This document shows positions 47,825-60,488 of a DNA stretch of 64,000 bases, piece by piece. Position 1 is the stretch's first letter; every line of letters starts with the position of its first letter. The notes below the pieces were generated by a model. It was not told where the DNA came from and did not search any database. It saw only the letters and a list, made by a program, of their open reading frames with translations. Origin of the DNA: Bradyrhizobium diazoefficiens. GTDB lineage: Bacteria > Pseudomonadota > Alphaproteobacteria > Rhizobiales > Xanthobacteraceae. The stretch spans positions 4,154,001-4,218,000 of the forward strand of contig NZ_CP067041.1 in assembly GCF_016599855.1 (NCBI RefSeq), given 5' to 3'. A program made the position numbers and the translations under genes.

Positions 47825-48685
47825 TTATCCCGCCTTCGCCGTCACGATCCAGATCGCGCCCTGCAGCGTCACGCTTTGCCCCTTCAGGAACGGTGCGAGC
47901 GTCTCGCGGATCGAGGCTTTGGCGGCCTCATACGTCTCGGGCGGATGGCCCTGCAGCGCGCGGCTGGCGGGGCCGATCTGGAGCGAGCCGTCGACGGCGG
48001 CGTCGAGACCGCCGCCGATTGCAATGTCCATCGGCAAATTTTGCGGCTCCATCGCCACGTCGACGAAGCCTGCACCTTTGAGGATGCGCATCACGCGCTC
48101 TTCCGAGGCGAAGGCGAACGGGCCCGGCTCCTCCGGCCCGACCGGCGGCATCTTCGGCACGTGTTTGTAGACCGCCATCAGCGGCGCCATCATCCAGGGA
48201 TTTTCCTTCGGCTCGCGCCAGCAGATGAAGGCCAGCCGCCCCGACGGCTTCAGCGCACGGCGCAAATTGGCGAACGATGCGACGGGATCGGCGAAGAACA
48301 TCACGCCGAAGCGCGAGGCGAGCAGATCAAACCTCGCCGGTTCGAACGGATGCACCGTCGCATCCGCCAGCACAAAGTCGAGCGGTAATCCCTTTGGCGC
48401 CATCGCGCGCGCCTGCGACAGCATCGGATCGGAGATGTCGAGGCCGAGCGCAAAGCCATCAGGCGCCACCGCTTTCGCGAAAGCGACCGTCGTCGCACCC
48501 GAGCCGCAACCGACGTCGATGACGCGCTCGCCCGGCTTCGGCTTGGCCCGGTCGATCAGCACCTCCGCGATCGGCCCGAGCAGCGTCTCCTGCACTTTAT
48601 GGCGATCGGCCCAGCGCTGCCCGCTCGGGCCGTTCCAATAGGCGATCTGGTCGGCGTTTTGCTCGTGTCCGCTTGGCTGATCCAT
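47825..48685 (-). CDS. SAM-dependent methyltransferase
   Basis: This 286-residue class I methyltransferase has motif I VIDVGCGSGATTVAFAKAVA at about residues 50-70, then GLDISDPMLSQARAMA, DFVLADATVHPF and the post-motif ASRFGVMFFADPVASFANLR. A UbiE/COQ5-like arrangement is present, but the substrate is unknown. ATG 48685 (MDQPSGHEQNADQ) was chosen because the longer frame enters the tRNA region. Confidence 0.85.
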   Translation of the reverse strand: MDQPSGHEQNADQIAYWNGPSGQRWADRHKVQETLLGPIAEVLIDRAKPKPGERVIDVGCGSGATTVAFAKAVAPDGFALGLDISDPMLSQARAMAPKGLPLDFVLADATVHPFEPARFDLLASRFGVMFFADPVASFANLRRALKPSGRLAFICWREPKENPWMMAPLMAVYKHVPKMPPVGPEEPGPFAFASEERVMRILKGAGFVDVAMEPQNLPMDIAIGGGLDAAVDGSLQIGPASRALQGHPPETYEAAKASIRETLAPFLKGQSVTLQGAIWIVTAKAG

Positions 48686-48811
48686 TAGGTCCTCCCTCGC
48701 TCGACAGAGCTCATCGCGCGAAAGCTGGCTTGCCGAGCCGAAGCTCGAAAAGCCCGCCTTCGCCCTGCCGGGCTGCGGCATAGCAGCCTACTTCGCTTCG
48801 CGAGCGCAGGC

Positions 48812-48888
48812 TGGTGGGCGGTCACGGATTCGAACCGCGGACCCTCTCGGTGTAAACGAGATGCTCTAACCAGCTGAGCTAACCGCCC
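48812..48888 (-). tRNA. tRNA-Val (TAC)
   Basis: The 77-base gene on the minus strand has acceptor GGGCGGT pairing with ACCGCCC, discriminator A and encoded CCA. The anticodon loop TTTACAC gives anticodon TAC, and the T arm has GGTTCGAATCC. This reads GTA/GTG valine codons. Confidence 0.93.
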
Positions 48889-48952
48889 CACGGCGCTTCT
48901 TTATCCCCACCCGCCCGGTGCGGGCAAGTACGGAACGCCAATCCTCGGGGCC

Positions 48953-49357
48953 TCAATCCCCTGGCCTCCCCGGCAGCAGCGGCACCGCGTCGATCCATAC
49001 CGCGGCAGATTGGCACCAGATCTGCTTGACCGGGCGCAATTGGTCGCGCTGGCGGATGCTGCCCCAGCGGATGCCCCAATCGTCGGCCTGGTCGCCCTCG
49101 CCGCTGGTGAACAGCGGGGAACCGCAATCGCCGCAGAAATGCTGCAGGCGCATCCCGCCGTTGTCACCGCGCTTGCCGTAGACCTTTGGCGTACCGCCGG
49201 TCAGGCGGACATCGGCCCCGGAACAGACTGCGGTCACCCGGAACGGCGAACCGGTCAGGGTCTGGCAATCGGTGCAGTGACAGACCGAGACCGCCTCGGC
49301 GTCGATCTCGGCCTCGAAGGTGATCTTGCCGCAATGGCATTGTCCGTCGACCTGCAT
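48953..49357 (-). CDS. GFA-domain (glutathione-dependent formaldehyde-activating/CENP-V) protein
   Basis: This 134-residue zinc protein has the Cys pattern of the family: CHCGKITFEA near residue 8, VCHCTDCQTLTGSPFRVTA near residue 26-44, and FCGDCGSPLF near residue 75. It is a beta-sheet metalloprotein related to glutathione-dependent formaldehyde-activating enzyme, but most relatives have no proven activity. ATG 49357 was chosen because a terminator lies just upstream. Confidence 0.88.
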   Translation of the reverse strand: MQVDGQCHCGKITFEAEIDAEAVSVCHCTDCQTLTGSPFRVTAVCSGADVRLTGGTPKVYGKRGDNGGMRLQHFCGDCGSPLFTSGEGDQADDWGIRWGSIRQRDQLRPVKQIWCQSAAVWIDAVPLLPGRPGD

Positions 49358-49374
49358 CGTCCGCTCCCAAAACA

Positions 49375-49400
49375 AAAACGGCGCCCGAAGGCGCCGTTTT
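49375..49400. terminator. Bidirectional terminator downstream of lon
   Basis: AAAACGGCGCC (49375-49385), loop CGAA and GGCGCCGTTTT (49390-49400) form a perfect 11-bp stem with A and T runs at the ends. On the minus strand it follows the lon stop by 18 bases and precedes the GFA gene. Confidence 0.85.
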
Positions 49401-49418
49401 ATCATCTTTCGCTAGACC

Positions 49419-51842
<2,424 letters not shown>

Positions 51843-52165
51843 GGCCTTTTCCTTTTGCTTTGCCCCCTTGCACGCCGTCCGCTTTGCTCATGCGCAACCG
51901 CCACAAGGTGCCGAGGTGATCCACAAACGGGTCTACCCTTCGCAGGTTGGACCGGGCTTGCCGGATCGGAACTGAGGCGAATCTTGATCAGAATTTTTGC
52001 TCGCCGCCGACATTAGGTGGCTATCGACAGGGGGGGTGTCAAGTCATTGAAAAACACGCGCCATCAGGCGCTTACGCACTGGAGCAAGCGACGCAATTCC
52101 GGCTGCGGAGGACATGTCCGCAGCCGCTACTATCAAAGACGTTTGGAGCGTTCAGCGACGTAAAA
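51843..52165. other. Intergenic region upstream of lon
   Basis: This region holds no gene I can support. Minus-strand TTGACA at 52042-52037 (with a preceding C, CTTGACA) could be a -35 element for lon, but I see no convincing -10 partner at normal spacing. The C-run beside it is unusual. A SPYKEMAKTTRLNI-like relic was not seen. Confidence 0.5.
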
Positions 52166-53437
52166 TCAGGCGCTGGCGTTCTCGACGGCGCGATCGGACC
52201 GATCGGCATAGATGTAGAGCGGGCGCGCCGTGCCTTCCACAACTTCGCGGGAAATCACGACTTCTTCCACACCTTCCAGGCCCGGCAGATCGAACATGGT
52301 CTCGAGCAGGATCGCCTCGAGGATCGAGCGCAGACCACGCGCGCCGGTCTTGCGCTCGATAGCCCTGCGGGCAACCGCGCCAAGAGCCTCGTCGGCGAAG
52401 GTCAGCTCGATGTTCTCCATCTCGAACAGCCGCTGGTACTGCTTCACCAGCGCGTTCTTCGGCTCGGTCAGGATCTTCTTCAGCGAAGCCTCGTCGAGAT
52501 CCTCGAGCGTCGCGACAACAGGCAGACGGCCGACGAACTCGGGGATGAGACCGTACTTCAAAAGATCTTCAGGCTCGACGTGACGGAAGATCTCGCCGGT
52601 ACGGCGGTCTTCCGGCGCCATCACCTGCGCGGCGAAACCGATCGAGGTCGACCGGCCGCGCGTCGAGATGATCTTCTCGAGGCCGGCGAATGCACCGCCG
52701 CAGATGAACAGGATGTTGGTGGTATCCACCTGCAGGAATTCCTGCTGGGGATGCTTGCGGCCGCCCTGCGGCGGGACCGAAGCCACCGTACCTTCCATGA
52801 TCTTCAGCAGCGCCTGCTGCACGCCCTCACCCGATACGTCGCGCGTGATCGAGGGATTGTCGGACTTGCGGCTGATCTTGTCGATTTCGTCGATATAGAC
52901 GATGCCACGCTGGGCGCGCTCGACATTGTAGTCGGCGGCCTGGAGCAGCTTGAGAATGATGTTCTCGACGTCCTCACCGACATAGCCGGCCTCGGTCAGC
53001 GTGGTCGCGTCCGCCATCGTGAACGGCACGTCCAGGATGCGGGCGAGCGTCTGCGCAAGCAGCGTCTTGCCCGAACCGGTCGGACCGATCAGCAGGATGT
53101 TCGACTTCGCGAGCTCGACGTCGTTGTGCTTGGTCTGGTGGTTGAGGCGCTTGTAGTGGTTGTGCACCGCGACCGACAGGACCTTCTTCGCATGGCTCTG
53201 GCCGATGACGTAGTCGTCCAGGACCTTGCAGATTTCCTTCGGCGTCGGAATGCCGTCGCGCGACTTGACCAGCGAGGACTTGTTCTCCTCGCGGATGATG
53301 TCCATGCAGAGCTCGACGCACTCATCGCAGATGAAGACCGTGGGACCCGCGATCAGTTTGCGGACTTCGTGCTGGCTCTTGCCGCAGAACGAGCAATATA
53401 GCGTGTTCTTGGAGTCGCTCGTGCCGACCTTACTCAT
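52166..53437 (-). CDS. clpX: ATP-dependent Clp protease ATP-binding subunit ClpX
   Basis: This 423-residue AAA+ unfoldase feeds ClpP. An N-terminal zinc-binding domain ([11 protein letters not shown] with [11 protein letters not shown]) precedes Walker [14 protein letters not shown]. The pore loop [10 protein letters not shown] and Walker [12 protein letters not shown] are followed by sensor motifs ([13 protein letters not shown]). The start is ATG 53437, with GGAG upstream. Length and order are normal. Confidence 0.96.
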   Translation of the reverse strand: MSKVGTSDSKNTLYCSFCGKSQHEVRKLIAGPTVFICDECVELCMDIIREENKSSLVKSRDGIPTPKEICKVLDDYVIGQSHAKKVLSVAVHNHYKRLNHQTKHNDVELAKSNILLIGPTGSGKTLLAQTLARILDVPFTMADATTLTEAGYVGEDVENIILKLLQAADYNVERAQRGIVYIDEIDKISRKSDNPSITRDVSGEGVQQALLKIMEGTVASVPPQGGRKHPQQEFLQVDTTNILFICGGAFAGLEKIISTRGRSTSIGFAAQVMAPEDRRTGEIFRHVEPEDLLKYGLIPEFVGRLPVVATLEDLDEASLKKILTEPKNALVKQYQRLFEMENIELTFADEALGAVARRAIERKTGARGLRSILEAILLETMFDLPGLEGVEEVVISREVVEGTARPLYIYADRSDRAVENASA

Positions 53438-53886
53438 TCATGTCTCCGTCCGCGGTTCGATCCCGTTCCGCTCGATCGCTCCATTCCGACACGACGGCCG
53501 GCATGAAGGTTAAGTAGAGCAATTTCCGTACCAAAAAAGGCCTACGCGTTACATCCCGTGCGAATCACGGTCACTCGATTCTCCGCGATCATAGCCGATC
53601 AGTCGTAGCCAACCATGCTGTCACCCGACTATCAAGAATTCGCTAATCGGGGGGTCGCCGGCTACCCGTGACAATACCGTGATTTCACGTCTTGGCACGG
53701 GCGAAGTGACCGAAATCACCCCGGCGTTGCTGGATTACCACGAAAATCAAGCACGAAAGCGGAACTTTCTGCCTGTCCCAGGGCGCAAAACCAGCTTTTT
53801 GCGCCTTACGGACGCGTCCTTAACGTGAACGCTGTGCTGACGATCCCCAGCAAATCCCGGGGATCAACGTTGCGGTCCCGGTAAGG
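53438..53886. other. Intergenic region between clpP and clpX
   Basis: No gene is seen in these 449 bases. Inverted arms GATCCCC (53842-53848) and GGGGATC (53859-53865) lie just after the clpP stop and may form a weak terminator or processing hairpin. The rest should hold the clpX promoter, which I cannot place with confidence. Confidence 0.5.
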
Positions 53887-54522
53887 CTACAGAGTCTTCG
53901 CCGGCGCGGGCTCTTCGGCGCGCTTGTCGATGACCTTGTCGACCAGGCCGAACTCCTTGGCATCGCTGGCGGTCAGGAACTTGTCGCGCTCCAGCGCATC
54001 CTCGATCGACTTGTAGGTCTGGCCGGTGTGCTTCACGTAGATTTCGTTGAGCCGCTTCTTCAGGTTCAGGATTTCCTGCGCGTGCAGCATGATGTCGGTG
54101 GCCTGGCCCTGGAAGCCGCCCGAGGGCTGGTGGACCATGATGCGCGCGTTCGGCAGCGAGAAGCGCATGTCCTTCTCGCCGGCGGCGAGCAGCAGCGATC
54201 CCATCGAGGCGGCCTGCCCAGTGCACAGCGTCGAAACCGGCGGGCGGATGAACTGCATGGTGTCGTAGATCGCAAGGCCCGACGTCACCACGCCGCCCGG
54301 CGAGTTGATGTACATCGAGATTTCCTTCTTCGGATTTTCCGCCTCAAGGAACAGGAGCTGCGCGACGATCAGCGTCGACATGCCGTCCTCGACCGGTCCG
54401 GTCACGAAGATGATGCGCTCTTTCAAGAGGCGCGAGAAAATGTCGTAGGCGCGCTCGCCACGGTTGGTCTGCTCGACCACCATGGGCACGAGGTTCATGT
54501 AGGTTTCAACCGGATCGCGCAT
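53887..54522 (-). CDS. clpP: ATP-dependent Clp protease proteolytic subunit
   Basis: This 211-residue serine protease forms the double-heptamer chamber used by ClpX and ClpA. The catalytic Ser is in [14 protein letters not shown] at about residue 106, the His in [14 protein letters not shown] near residue 131, and the Asp lies farther on near [33 protein letters not shown] is the substrate strand. The C-terminus is Lys/Glu/Ala-rich. The start is ATG 54522. Confidence 0.96.
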   Translation of the reverse strand: MRDPVETYMNLVPMVVEQTNRGERAYDIFSRLLKERIIFVTGPVEDGMSTLIVAQLLFLEAENPKKEISMYINSPGGVVTSGLAIYDTMQFIRPPVSTLCTGQAASMGSLLLAAGEKDMRFSLPNARIMVHQPSGGFQGQATDIMLHAQEILNLKKRLNEIYVKHTGQTYKSIEDALERDKFLTASDAKEFGLVDKVIDKRAEEPAPAKTL

Positions 54523-54646
54523 GAGTCACCTAAGGTTTTAGAGGCGGACATCGCCAGTCTTGGCTGCCAGTCGGACTGGATGTGCCGGAAGGCCGATGGA
54601 CGTCCCGTGATGCAGTAGTGTTCGAGGTAGAACGCGTAGGTACCGA

Positions 54647-54675
54647 CAGATATAGCCCAATTCGCGCCAGACAAG
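54647..54675 (-). promoter_or_regulatory. Candidate heat-shock (RpoH) promoter of clpP
   Basis: On the minus strand CTTG (54675-54672) and CTATATCTG (54655-54647) are separated by 16 bases. This resembles the alphaproteobacterial sigma-32 pattern CTTG...CYTATNT. It lies about 125 bases before the clpP start. A heat-inducible clpP would fit its role. Confidence 0.5.
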
Positions 54676-54812
54676 TGCGGAACGCATTAAGGCCTAATCC
54701 ATCGGATCCTTTGGGGCACTTGAAGCTGATTCTCGCAAAATGGCCCAGCCGGCCATCTGGCTAGCTGGGCCTGTTCGCCGATCATCCTTAATAGAAGGCT
54801 GTCTCAAAGGCT

Positions 54813-56174
54813 TCAGGCGGCGGTCTTTTCCTCATCGTCGTCCTTGTACAGGTCCTCGCGCGAGACCTTCTTCTCGGTCACGTTGGCGAGTTCGAGGATG
54901 AAGTCGACGACCTTGTCCTCATAGATCGGTGCACGAAGCTGGGCCAGCGCCTGGGCATTGTTGCGATAATAGTCCCAGACCTCTTTCTCGCGGCCGGGCA
55001 TTGAGCGGGCGCGCTCGATCACGGCGCGGCCGACCTCGTCGTCGGTGACGGTGATCTTGTTCTTCTCGCCGATCTCGGAGAGCACGAGGCCGAGACGCAC
55101 GCGGCGGTCGGCGATCTTGCGATACTCTTCCTTCGCCTTCTCCTCTGTGGTGTCCTCGTCGGCAAAGGTCTTGCCGGCGGAGTCCATCTCGGCCTTGACC
55201 GAGTTCCACATCAGATTGAACTCCTCGTCGACGAGTGAGGGCGGCGCCTCGAAGCGATGCGCCTCGTCGAGACGGTCGAGCAACGCACGCTTGACGCGCT
55301 GGCGGGTCGCACCCGCGTATTCGGCAACCAGTCGCTCGCGTGCGGCTTCCTTGAGCTTGTCCAGCGATTCGAGGCCGAGCGTCTTGGCAAACTCGTCGTC
55401 AATGGTGAGGTCCTGCGGTGCTTCGATCAGCGTCGCGGTGGTCGTGAACTCGGCGGGCTGGCCGGCGAGCTTCTCGCTCATGTAGTTCTTGGGGAACGAG
55501 ACCTTCAGCGTGCGCGTCTCGTTCGCGCCGATGCCGATGAGCTGCTCCTCGAAGCCGGGGATGAAGCTGTTGGAGCCGATCACGACCTGGATGCCTTCGC
55601 CGGCGCCGCCCTCGAAGGCTTCGCCGTTGATGGTGCCCTTGAAGCTGATGGTGACGCGGTCGCCGGAGGCGGCTTTGGCGCCCTCACCCTTGTCGGCATA
55701 GCCGCGGTTGGTGTCGGCGATGCGCTTGATCGCCTCGTCAACGTCCGCATCGGACACGTCGGCTACGGGCTTCTCGACCTGGAAGGACTTGAAGTCGGCG
55801 AGCGCGATCGCCGGCACCACTTCGATCGCGACGGTGTAGGTCAGGTCGGATTTGCCCGAGAGCAACTCCTCGACCTCCGCCTTTTCGGTCGGCATGGTGA
55901 TCTTCGGCTCGGTCGCGAGCTTGAAGCCGCGCTCGGAGAACAGCTGGGTATTGGTGTCGCGGATGGTCTGGTCGATGGTCTCGGCCATGACCGAGCGACC
56001 ATAGACCTTCTTGAGGTGGGTGACCGGCACCTTGCCGGGACGGAAGCCGTTGAGGCGCACTTTGTCCTTGAGGTCGACGAGCTTCGCGCCAGCCTTCGCG
56101 TCGAGATCAGACGCGGGAACGTTGATCTTGAACTCGTGCTTCAAACCTTCCGAGAGGGTTTCCGTGACCTGCAT
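54813..56174 (-). CDS. tig: Trigger factor (ribosome-associated chaperone, peptidyl-prolyl isomerase)
   Basis: This 453-residue protein binds the ribosome exit tunnel and folds nascent chains. The ribosome-binding tip [17 protein letters not shown] is at about residues 43-59. The FKBP-type isomerase domain is in the middle ([20 protein letters not shown]). A long helical C-terminal domain ends in an acidic, Lys-rich tail ([13 protein letters not shown]). ATG 56174 ([15 protein letters not shown]) was chosen over a TTG at 56183. Confidence 0.95.
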   Translation of the reverse strand: MQVTETLSEGLKHEFKINVPASDLDAKAGAKLVDLKDKVRLNGFRPGKVPVTHLKKVYGRSVMAETIDQTIRDTNTQLFSERGFKLATEPKITMPTEKAEVEELLSGKSDLTYTVAIEVVPAIALADFKSFQVEKPVADVSDADVDEAIKRIADTNRGYADKGEGAKAASGDRVTISFKGTINGEAFEGGAGEGIQVVIGSNSFIPGFEEQLIGIGANETRTLKVSFPKNYMSEKLAGQPAEFTTTATLIEAPQDLTIDDEFAKTLGLESLDKLKEAARERLVAEYAGATRQRVKRALLDRLDEAHRFEAPPSLVDEEFNLMWNSVKAEMDSAGKTFADEDTTEEKAKEEYRKIADRRVRLGLVLSEIGEKNKITVTDDEVGRAVIERARSMPGREKEVWDYYRNNAQALAQLRAPIYEDKVVDFILELANVTEKKVSREDLYKDDDEEKTAA

Positions 56175-56353
56175 GGCGTCCAATCTTCTTCTCGTTCGGT
56201 CCCGGCACGCTATCGCGTCGGGACGCTGTCATTAATCGATCCAGCGCGAAGCAAACGCCTCAACGCCGGTGGGTTCATCGAGCCGGGCTCCAAGCGGAAA
56301 AACATCCGCGCGGAGCAAGGCCCCTCAGTAATCCTGCAAACGCGATAAGCGCT

Positions 56354-56438
56354 TGGTGCGGGCGGAGGGACTCGAACCCCCACAACTTTCGTCACTGGAA
56401 CCTAAATCCAGCGCGTCTACCAGTTCCGCCACGCCCGC
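56354..56438 (-). tRNA. tRNA-Leu (TAG)
   Basis: The 85-base class II tRNA on the minus strand has acceptor GCGGGCG, anticodon stem CTGGA/TCCAG with loop TTTAGGT (anticodon TAG), a long variable arm and encoded CCA. It reads CUA/CUG-type leucine codons. It lies between tig and the multicopper-oxidase-like gene. Confidence 0.93.
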
Positions 56439-56591
56439 GTGAATTGCATCAAGACCGGCCGCGACGCCGCGGGCGGCCGGGCTTATAGCATGTGCCCGAC
56501 TGTTCGCAGCAAAAAAATGGCCTGATGGAGGCACGCTTTAAGTAAGCACGACGGCTGGACTTATCCAGCGCCGCATGGTCCGGATCGCAGC

Positions 56592-57920
56592 ATGAAAACG
56601 CGGATTTTCGAGCCTAACCGACGCGAGGTTTTGGCCGGGCTTGGGGTCTCCCTTGGAGCCTGCCTCGGAGCCTCCGCGGCTGGTTTGATGGCCGGCGGCG
56701 CGGGCCCGCTCCCGACCGCCCAGGTCGTGCTTCAGGCAAGGGCGGCAACGCTGCCTCTCAGGCCGGGTCAACCGGCTACACCGGTCTGGGAGCTGGCCGC
56801 CGCAAGCCATATCGGGAACGTCCGTTTCAAGCGTGGCGACCGCTGCGAAGTGGTCTTTCGGAACGACCTGCCTGTGCCGCTCGCGCCAGCCTGGTACAGC
56901 CTCAATGGCGCGGTGTTGCCCGACCCCTTGCTGGGACGTGCGCCGGTTGCCCCGGGCTCGACCGAAACCTCAATTATTTCAATACCAACCGCGGGAACCT
57001 TGCTGGCCGACTTTCGCCTCTTCGAAGACCGCCTGAGAGAGCCCGCGCGCCCGCTTCCGATCATCGCGACCGAGACAACCCCTGTCGCGGTCGATCGGGA
57101 TGAGATTCTGCTGATCGAGGAATGGCGCCTGCGGCCGGATGGGACTGCGATCCCCCCGGGCCAGGCCCCAAAGGACACCCCGCCGCTCTACACCCTGAAC
57201 GGACAGACTTCATTTGAACTCTCAGCCGCCGCCGGCGAGCGGCTGCGGCTGCGCTTCATCAATGGCTCGCAACGTTCTGTTCTGGCGATCAAATTGGAAA
57301 GCCATGAGGTCCAGGTGATGGCCCTGGACGGACAGCCGGCACAGCCATTCCCGGCCCGCAATGGCGCCCTGGTGCTGGCCCCCGGCGCCCGCGTCGACGC
57401 TTTTGTGGATGCGACCACATCGGCCGCCTTCGTACTGCATGACGGCAAGGAAGCGCGCCCGATCGGGCGCCTCGCGGTCTCTGGCAAAGCGGAGCGACAC
57501 ACGCCTCTCCCGCCGCTGCAGCCCCTCCCTTCGAACGACTTGCCGGAAAAACTCGACCTGAAAGGCGCCCTGCGATTCGATGTCGCGCTCGGCTCCCCCG
57601 ATGCGGGCTGGACCCGAACGGCCAATTTCTCCACCGCCTCCGCCCCCGCCTTTCGCGCCAAGACCGGCCGCACCGTGGTGCTGGCCTTGAAGAACTCCGA
57701 CCCGGTCACCACCGCCTTCCACCTGCACGGCCACCCGTTCCGCCTGCTCGACCGGCTCGACGACGGCTGGAAGCCCTACTGGCTCGACACGCTCGCCATT
57801 GAGCCCGGCCAGACCCAGCGCATCGCCTTCGCTGCAACGTCGCGGGGGCGATGGCTGATGGAATCCGTGGTGACGGATTGGGCCGCCCCGCGGCTGGTGC
57901 GGTGGTATGGGGTGGAATGA
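56592..57920 (+). CDS. Multicopper-oxidase-like Tat-exported protein lacking most copper ligands
   Basis: This 442-residue protein has a Tat signal (NRREVLAGLGVSLGACLGAS) and three cupredoxin-like domains of the laccase/CueO/SufI superfamily. Of the copper motifs only AFHLHGHPFRLLDRLDD near the C-terminus is kept. The first-domain HWHG is replaced by PAWYSLNGA, the second His-X-His is absent, and the C-terminal HCHIxxHxxxGM region reads GRWLMESVVTDWAAPR. The copper centres cannot be complete, so oxidase activity is unlikely. FtsP/SufI-like structural roles in the periplasm are a reasonable alternative. Confidence 0.8.
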   Translation: MKTRIFEPNRREVLAGLGVSLGACLGASAAGLMAGGAGPLPTAQVVLQARAATLPLRPGQPATPVWELAAASHIGNVRFKRGDRCEVVFRNDLPVPLAPAWYSLNGAVLPDPLLGRAPVAPGSTETSIISIPTAGTLLADFRLFEDRLREPARPLPIIATETTPVAVDRDEILLIEEWRLRPDGTAIPPGQAPKDTPPLYTLNGQTSFELSAAAGERLRLRFINGSQRSVLAIKLESHEVQVMALDGQPAQPFPARNGALVLAPGARVDAFVDATTSAAFVLHDGKEARPIGRLAVSGKAERHTPLPPLQPLPSNDLPEKLDLKGALRFDVALGSPDAGWTRTANFSTASAPAFRAKTGRTVVLALKNSDPVTTAFHLHGHPFRLLDRLDDGWKPYWLDTLAIEPGQTQRIAFAATSRGRWLMESVVTDWAAPRLVRWYGVE

Positions 57921-57921
57921 G

Positions 57922-58083
57922 CTAGCGATTCAGCCGTGCAGCCTGCGCACGAGCGACGACATCATGAACGTGCGCAATGTAGGCCTCGTCTTGAGTCTTC
58001 ACAGCTTCTTCCACAAAGACGGCAATGGCCTTATCTGTCCGTAGATCGTCGGCAGGATCGTACGTCGTCAATTTATCAGGCAT
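57922..58083 (-). CDS. Short antitoxin-like protein (HI1420/HigA-type N-terminal part)
   Basis: On the minus strand ATG 58083 opens a 53-codon frame: MPDKLTTYDPADDLRTDKAI, then AVFVEEAVKTQDEAYIAHVH, ending in DVVARAQAARLNR. The pattern 'L-T-x-[YF]-D-x-A-x-x-L ... I-A-x-[FY]-[VL]-x-x-A ... Y-I-A-x-x-x-D-V-A-R-A' matches the N-terminal part of putative addiction-module antidote proteins. In full-length members a Cro-type HTH domain follows; here a stop comes at that point, so DNA binding would be lost. No toxin gene is adjacent. It is probably a truncated relic. Confidence 0.55.
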   Translation of the reverse strand: MPDKLTTYDPADDLRTDKAIAVFVEEAVKTQDEAYIAHVHDVVARAQAARLNR

Positions 58084-58113
58084 CCCGAGCCCTCGCGGAA
58101 TCGCGTCGGAGCA

Positions 58114-59613
58114 TCAGTACTCGATCCCGAGCGCGCTATAGATCCGCCGGTGCACGGCCGGCAGCGTCTCGGTCAGATCTTCGGCGATTAGCCCCGGCCC
58201 GGCTTCGCTTGCCGCCTCGCCGTGCATCCAGACGCCGATGCTGGCCGCCTCGAACGGTGGCACGCCCTGTGCCAGCAGTCCTGCGATGATGCCGGAGAGC
58301 ACGTCGCCGGCGCCGGCGGTCGCCAGCCAGGGCGGCGCGTTGGCAGCGATGGTGGCGCGGCCGTCGGGCGCGGCAATCGTGGTGTCAGGCCCCTTCAGCA
58401 ATACGACCGCGCCGGAGCGTTCGGCGGCAGTACGCACGCGCTCGAGCTTCGAGCGCCCCGGGTATTTGTTGCTGAGATCGGAGAACAGGCGCGGAAACTC
58501 ACCCTCGTGCGGCGTCAGCACCACCGCGGCGTCCTGCGATGACTTGATCGATTCAAACAGGCGCTCGGGATTTGCGGCAAAGCTCGTCAGCGCATCCGCG
58601 TCGAGCACGACATGCCGCTGCGCCGTGAGTGCGGTGTGGACGAAGTCGCAGGTGCGATCGCCAATGCCCGCGCCAGGACCGATCATGCAGGTGTCGTAAC
58701 GCTTGTCGCCGAGCAACTCGCCGAATTCGATCGCGGTATCGACGGGACGAACCATCACAGCCGTCAACGCGCTTGCATTGATCGCGAGCGCATCGCGCGG
58801 CGTTGCCAAAGTCACCAGGCCCGCACCGGCGCGCAAGGCGCCACGGGCGGCGAGCCGCGCAGCGCCAGTCGCGGCCGCATCGCCGGAGACCGCCAGGACA
58901 TGCCCTCGCGCGTATTTGTGGCCGTCGATGCGCGGCACCGGAAAGGCGGCGCCCCAGAAATCCGGGTCGTTCTCGAAGGTCAGCGGCCTGATCTCATCCA
59001 GCACCTGTGCATCGATGCCGATGTCGGCGACCCGCACATGGCCGCAATGCATGCGGCCCGGCAGCAGCAAATGCGCCGGCTTCTTGCGGAAGAAGGTGAC
59101 GGTCTCGGTGGCGTTTACGGCGACGCCCATCACCGCCGCGCTGGTGCCGTTGATGCCGCTCGGCAGATCGACGGCAAGCACCAAGGCGCCATTGGCATTG
59201 ATCGCCTCGATCATCGCCCGCGCCTCGCCGTCGACGGGACGGCTGAGACCGGCGCCGAACAACGCATCAATGATCAGCGCAGGCTTTCCGATCGCCTGCG
59301 GAGTGAACGGGAGCACCGGATGCTTCCAGCCGCGCGCGGCGGAGGCCGCGTCACCCTTGAGCTGGTCGCGCTCGCACATGAGGATGACCGAGACCTCGCG
59401 GCCCTGGGCAGCAAGCTCGGCGGCCGCGACAAAACCGTCACCCCCATTGTTGCCGGGGCCGGCGACGATCAGGATCGGCCCCTCCTCCACCAGCGCGTTG
59501 GCGACTTCAGCGACCGCTTGGCCCGCGCTGAGCATCAGCTTGAAGCCGGGCGTGCCGGCCGTGATGCTGAGTTGATCAGCCCGCTGCATCTCGGCGGTGG
59601 TTAGAATTTCCAT
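58114..59613 (-). CDS. nnrD: Bifunctional NAD(P)H-hydrate epimerase / ADP-dependent dehydratase
   Basis: This 499-residue protein repairs NAD(P)H damaged by hydration. The N-terminal YjeF epimerase domain has LIVAGPGNNGGDGFVAAAEL at about residues 50-70 and DALFGAGLSRPVDG. The C-terminal carbohydrate-kinase-like dehydratase domain shows AVVLTPHEGEFPRLF, VLLKGPDTTIA and LATAGAGDVLSGIIAGLLAQ. ATG 59613 (MEILTTAEMQRADQ) was chosen; the longer frame lacks support. The two halves are separate enzymes in other organisms. Confidence 0.94.
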   Translation of the reverse strand: MEILTTAEMQRADQLSITAGTPGFKLMLSAGQAVAEVANALVEEGPILIVAGPGNNGGDGFVAAAELAAQGREVSVILMCERDQLKGDAASAARGWKHPVLPFTPQAIGKPALIIDALFGAGLSRPVDGEARAMIEAINANGALVLAVDLPSGINGTSAAVMGVAVNATETVTFFRKKPAHLLLPGRMHCGHVRVADIGIDAQVLDEIRPLTFENDPDFWGAAFPVPRIDGHKYARGHVLAVSGDAAATGAARLAARGALRAGAGLVTLATPRDALAINASALTAVMVRPVDTAIEFGELLGDKRYDTCMIGPGAGIGDRTCDFVHTALTAQRHVVLDADALTSFAANPERLFESIKSSQDAAVVLTPHEGEFPRLFSDLSNKYPGRSKLERVRTAAERSGAVVLLKGPDTTIAAPDGRATIAANAPPWLATAGAGDVLSGIIAGLLAQGVPPFEAASIGVWMHGEAASEAGPGLIAEDLTETLPAVHRRIYSALGIEY

Positions 59614-60336
<723 letters not shown>

Positions 60337-60378
60337 GCCGGGTGCTATCCCGAATTTTGCGACACTCTGAAAGAAAAA

Positions 60379-60396
60379 AGGCTGCTTCGGCGGCCT
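60379..60396 (+). terminator. Hairpin between glnB and glnA, possible attenuator or processing site
   Basis: AGGCTGC (60379-60385), loop TTCG and GCGGCCT (60390-60396) form a stem with one G-U pair. No T-run follows, so it is probably a partial terminator or processing point rather than a strong stop. glnA would be expected to have its own promoter as well. Confidence 0.4.
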
Positions 60397-60488
60397 GATT
60401 TCGTTTGTGCGGTTGCGCCAACTCGCCGAAAGCAAGAACGAATCTGCTCTCATCTGGAAACCGACCCGCAGAGCCAAAAGGGGTATGC

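Noticed and set aside
53842..53865. Strong terminator after clpP
   Set aside because: Inverted arms exist but no T-run follows, so it is mentioned only in the gap entry.
56592..57920. Functional laccase or copper oxidase
   Set aside because: Key copper-binding motifs of three of the four sites are absent, so it is annotated as oxidase-like only.
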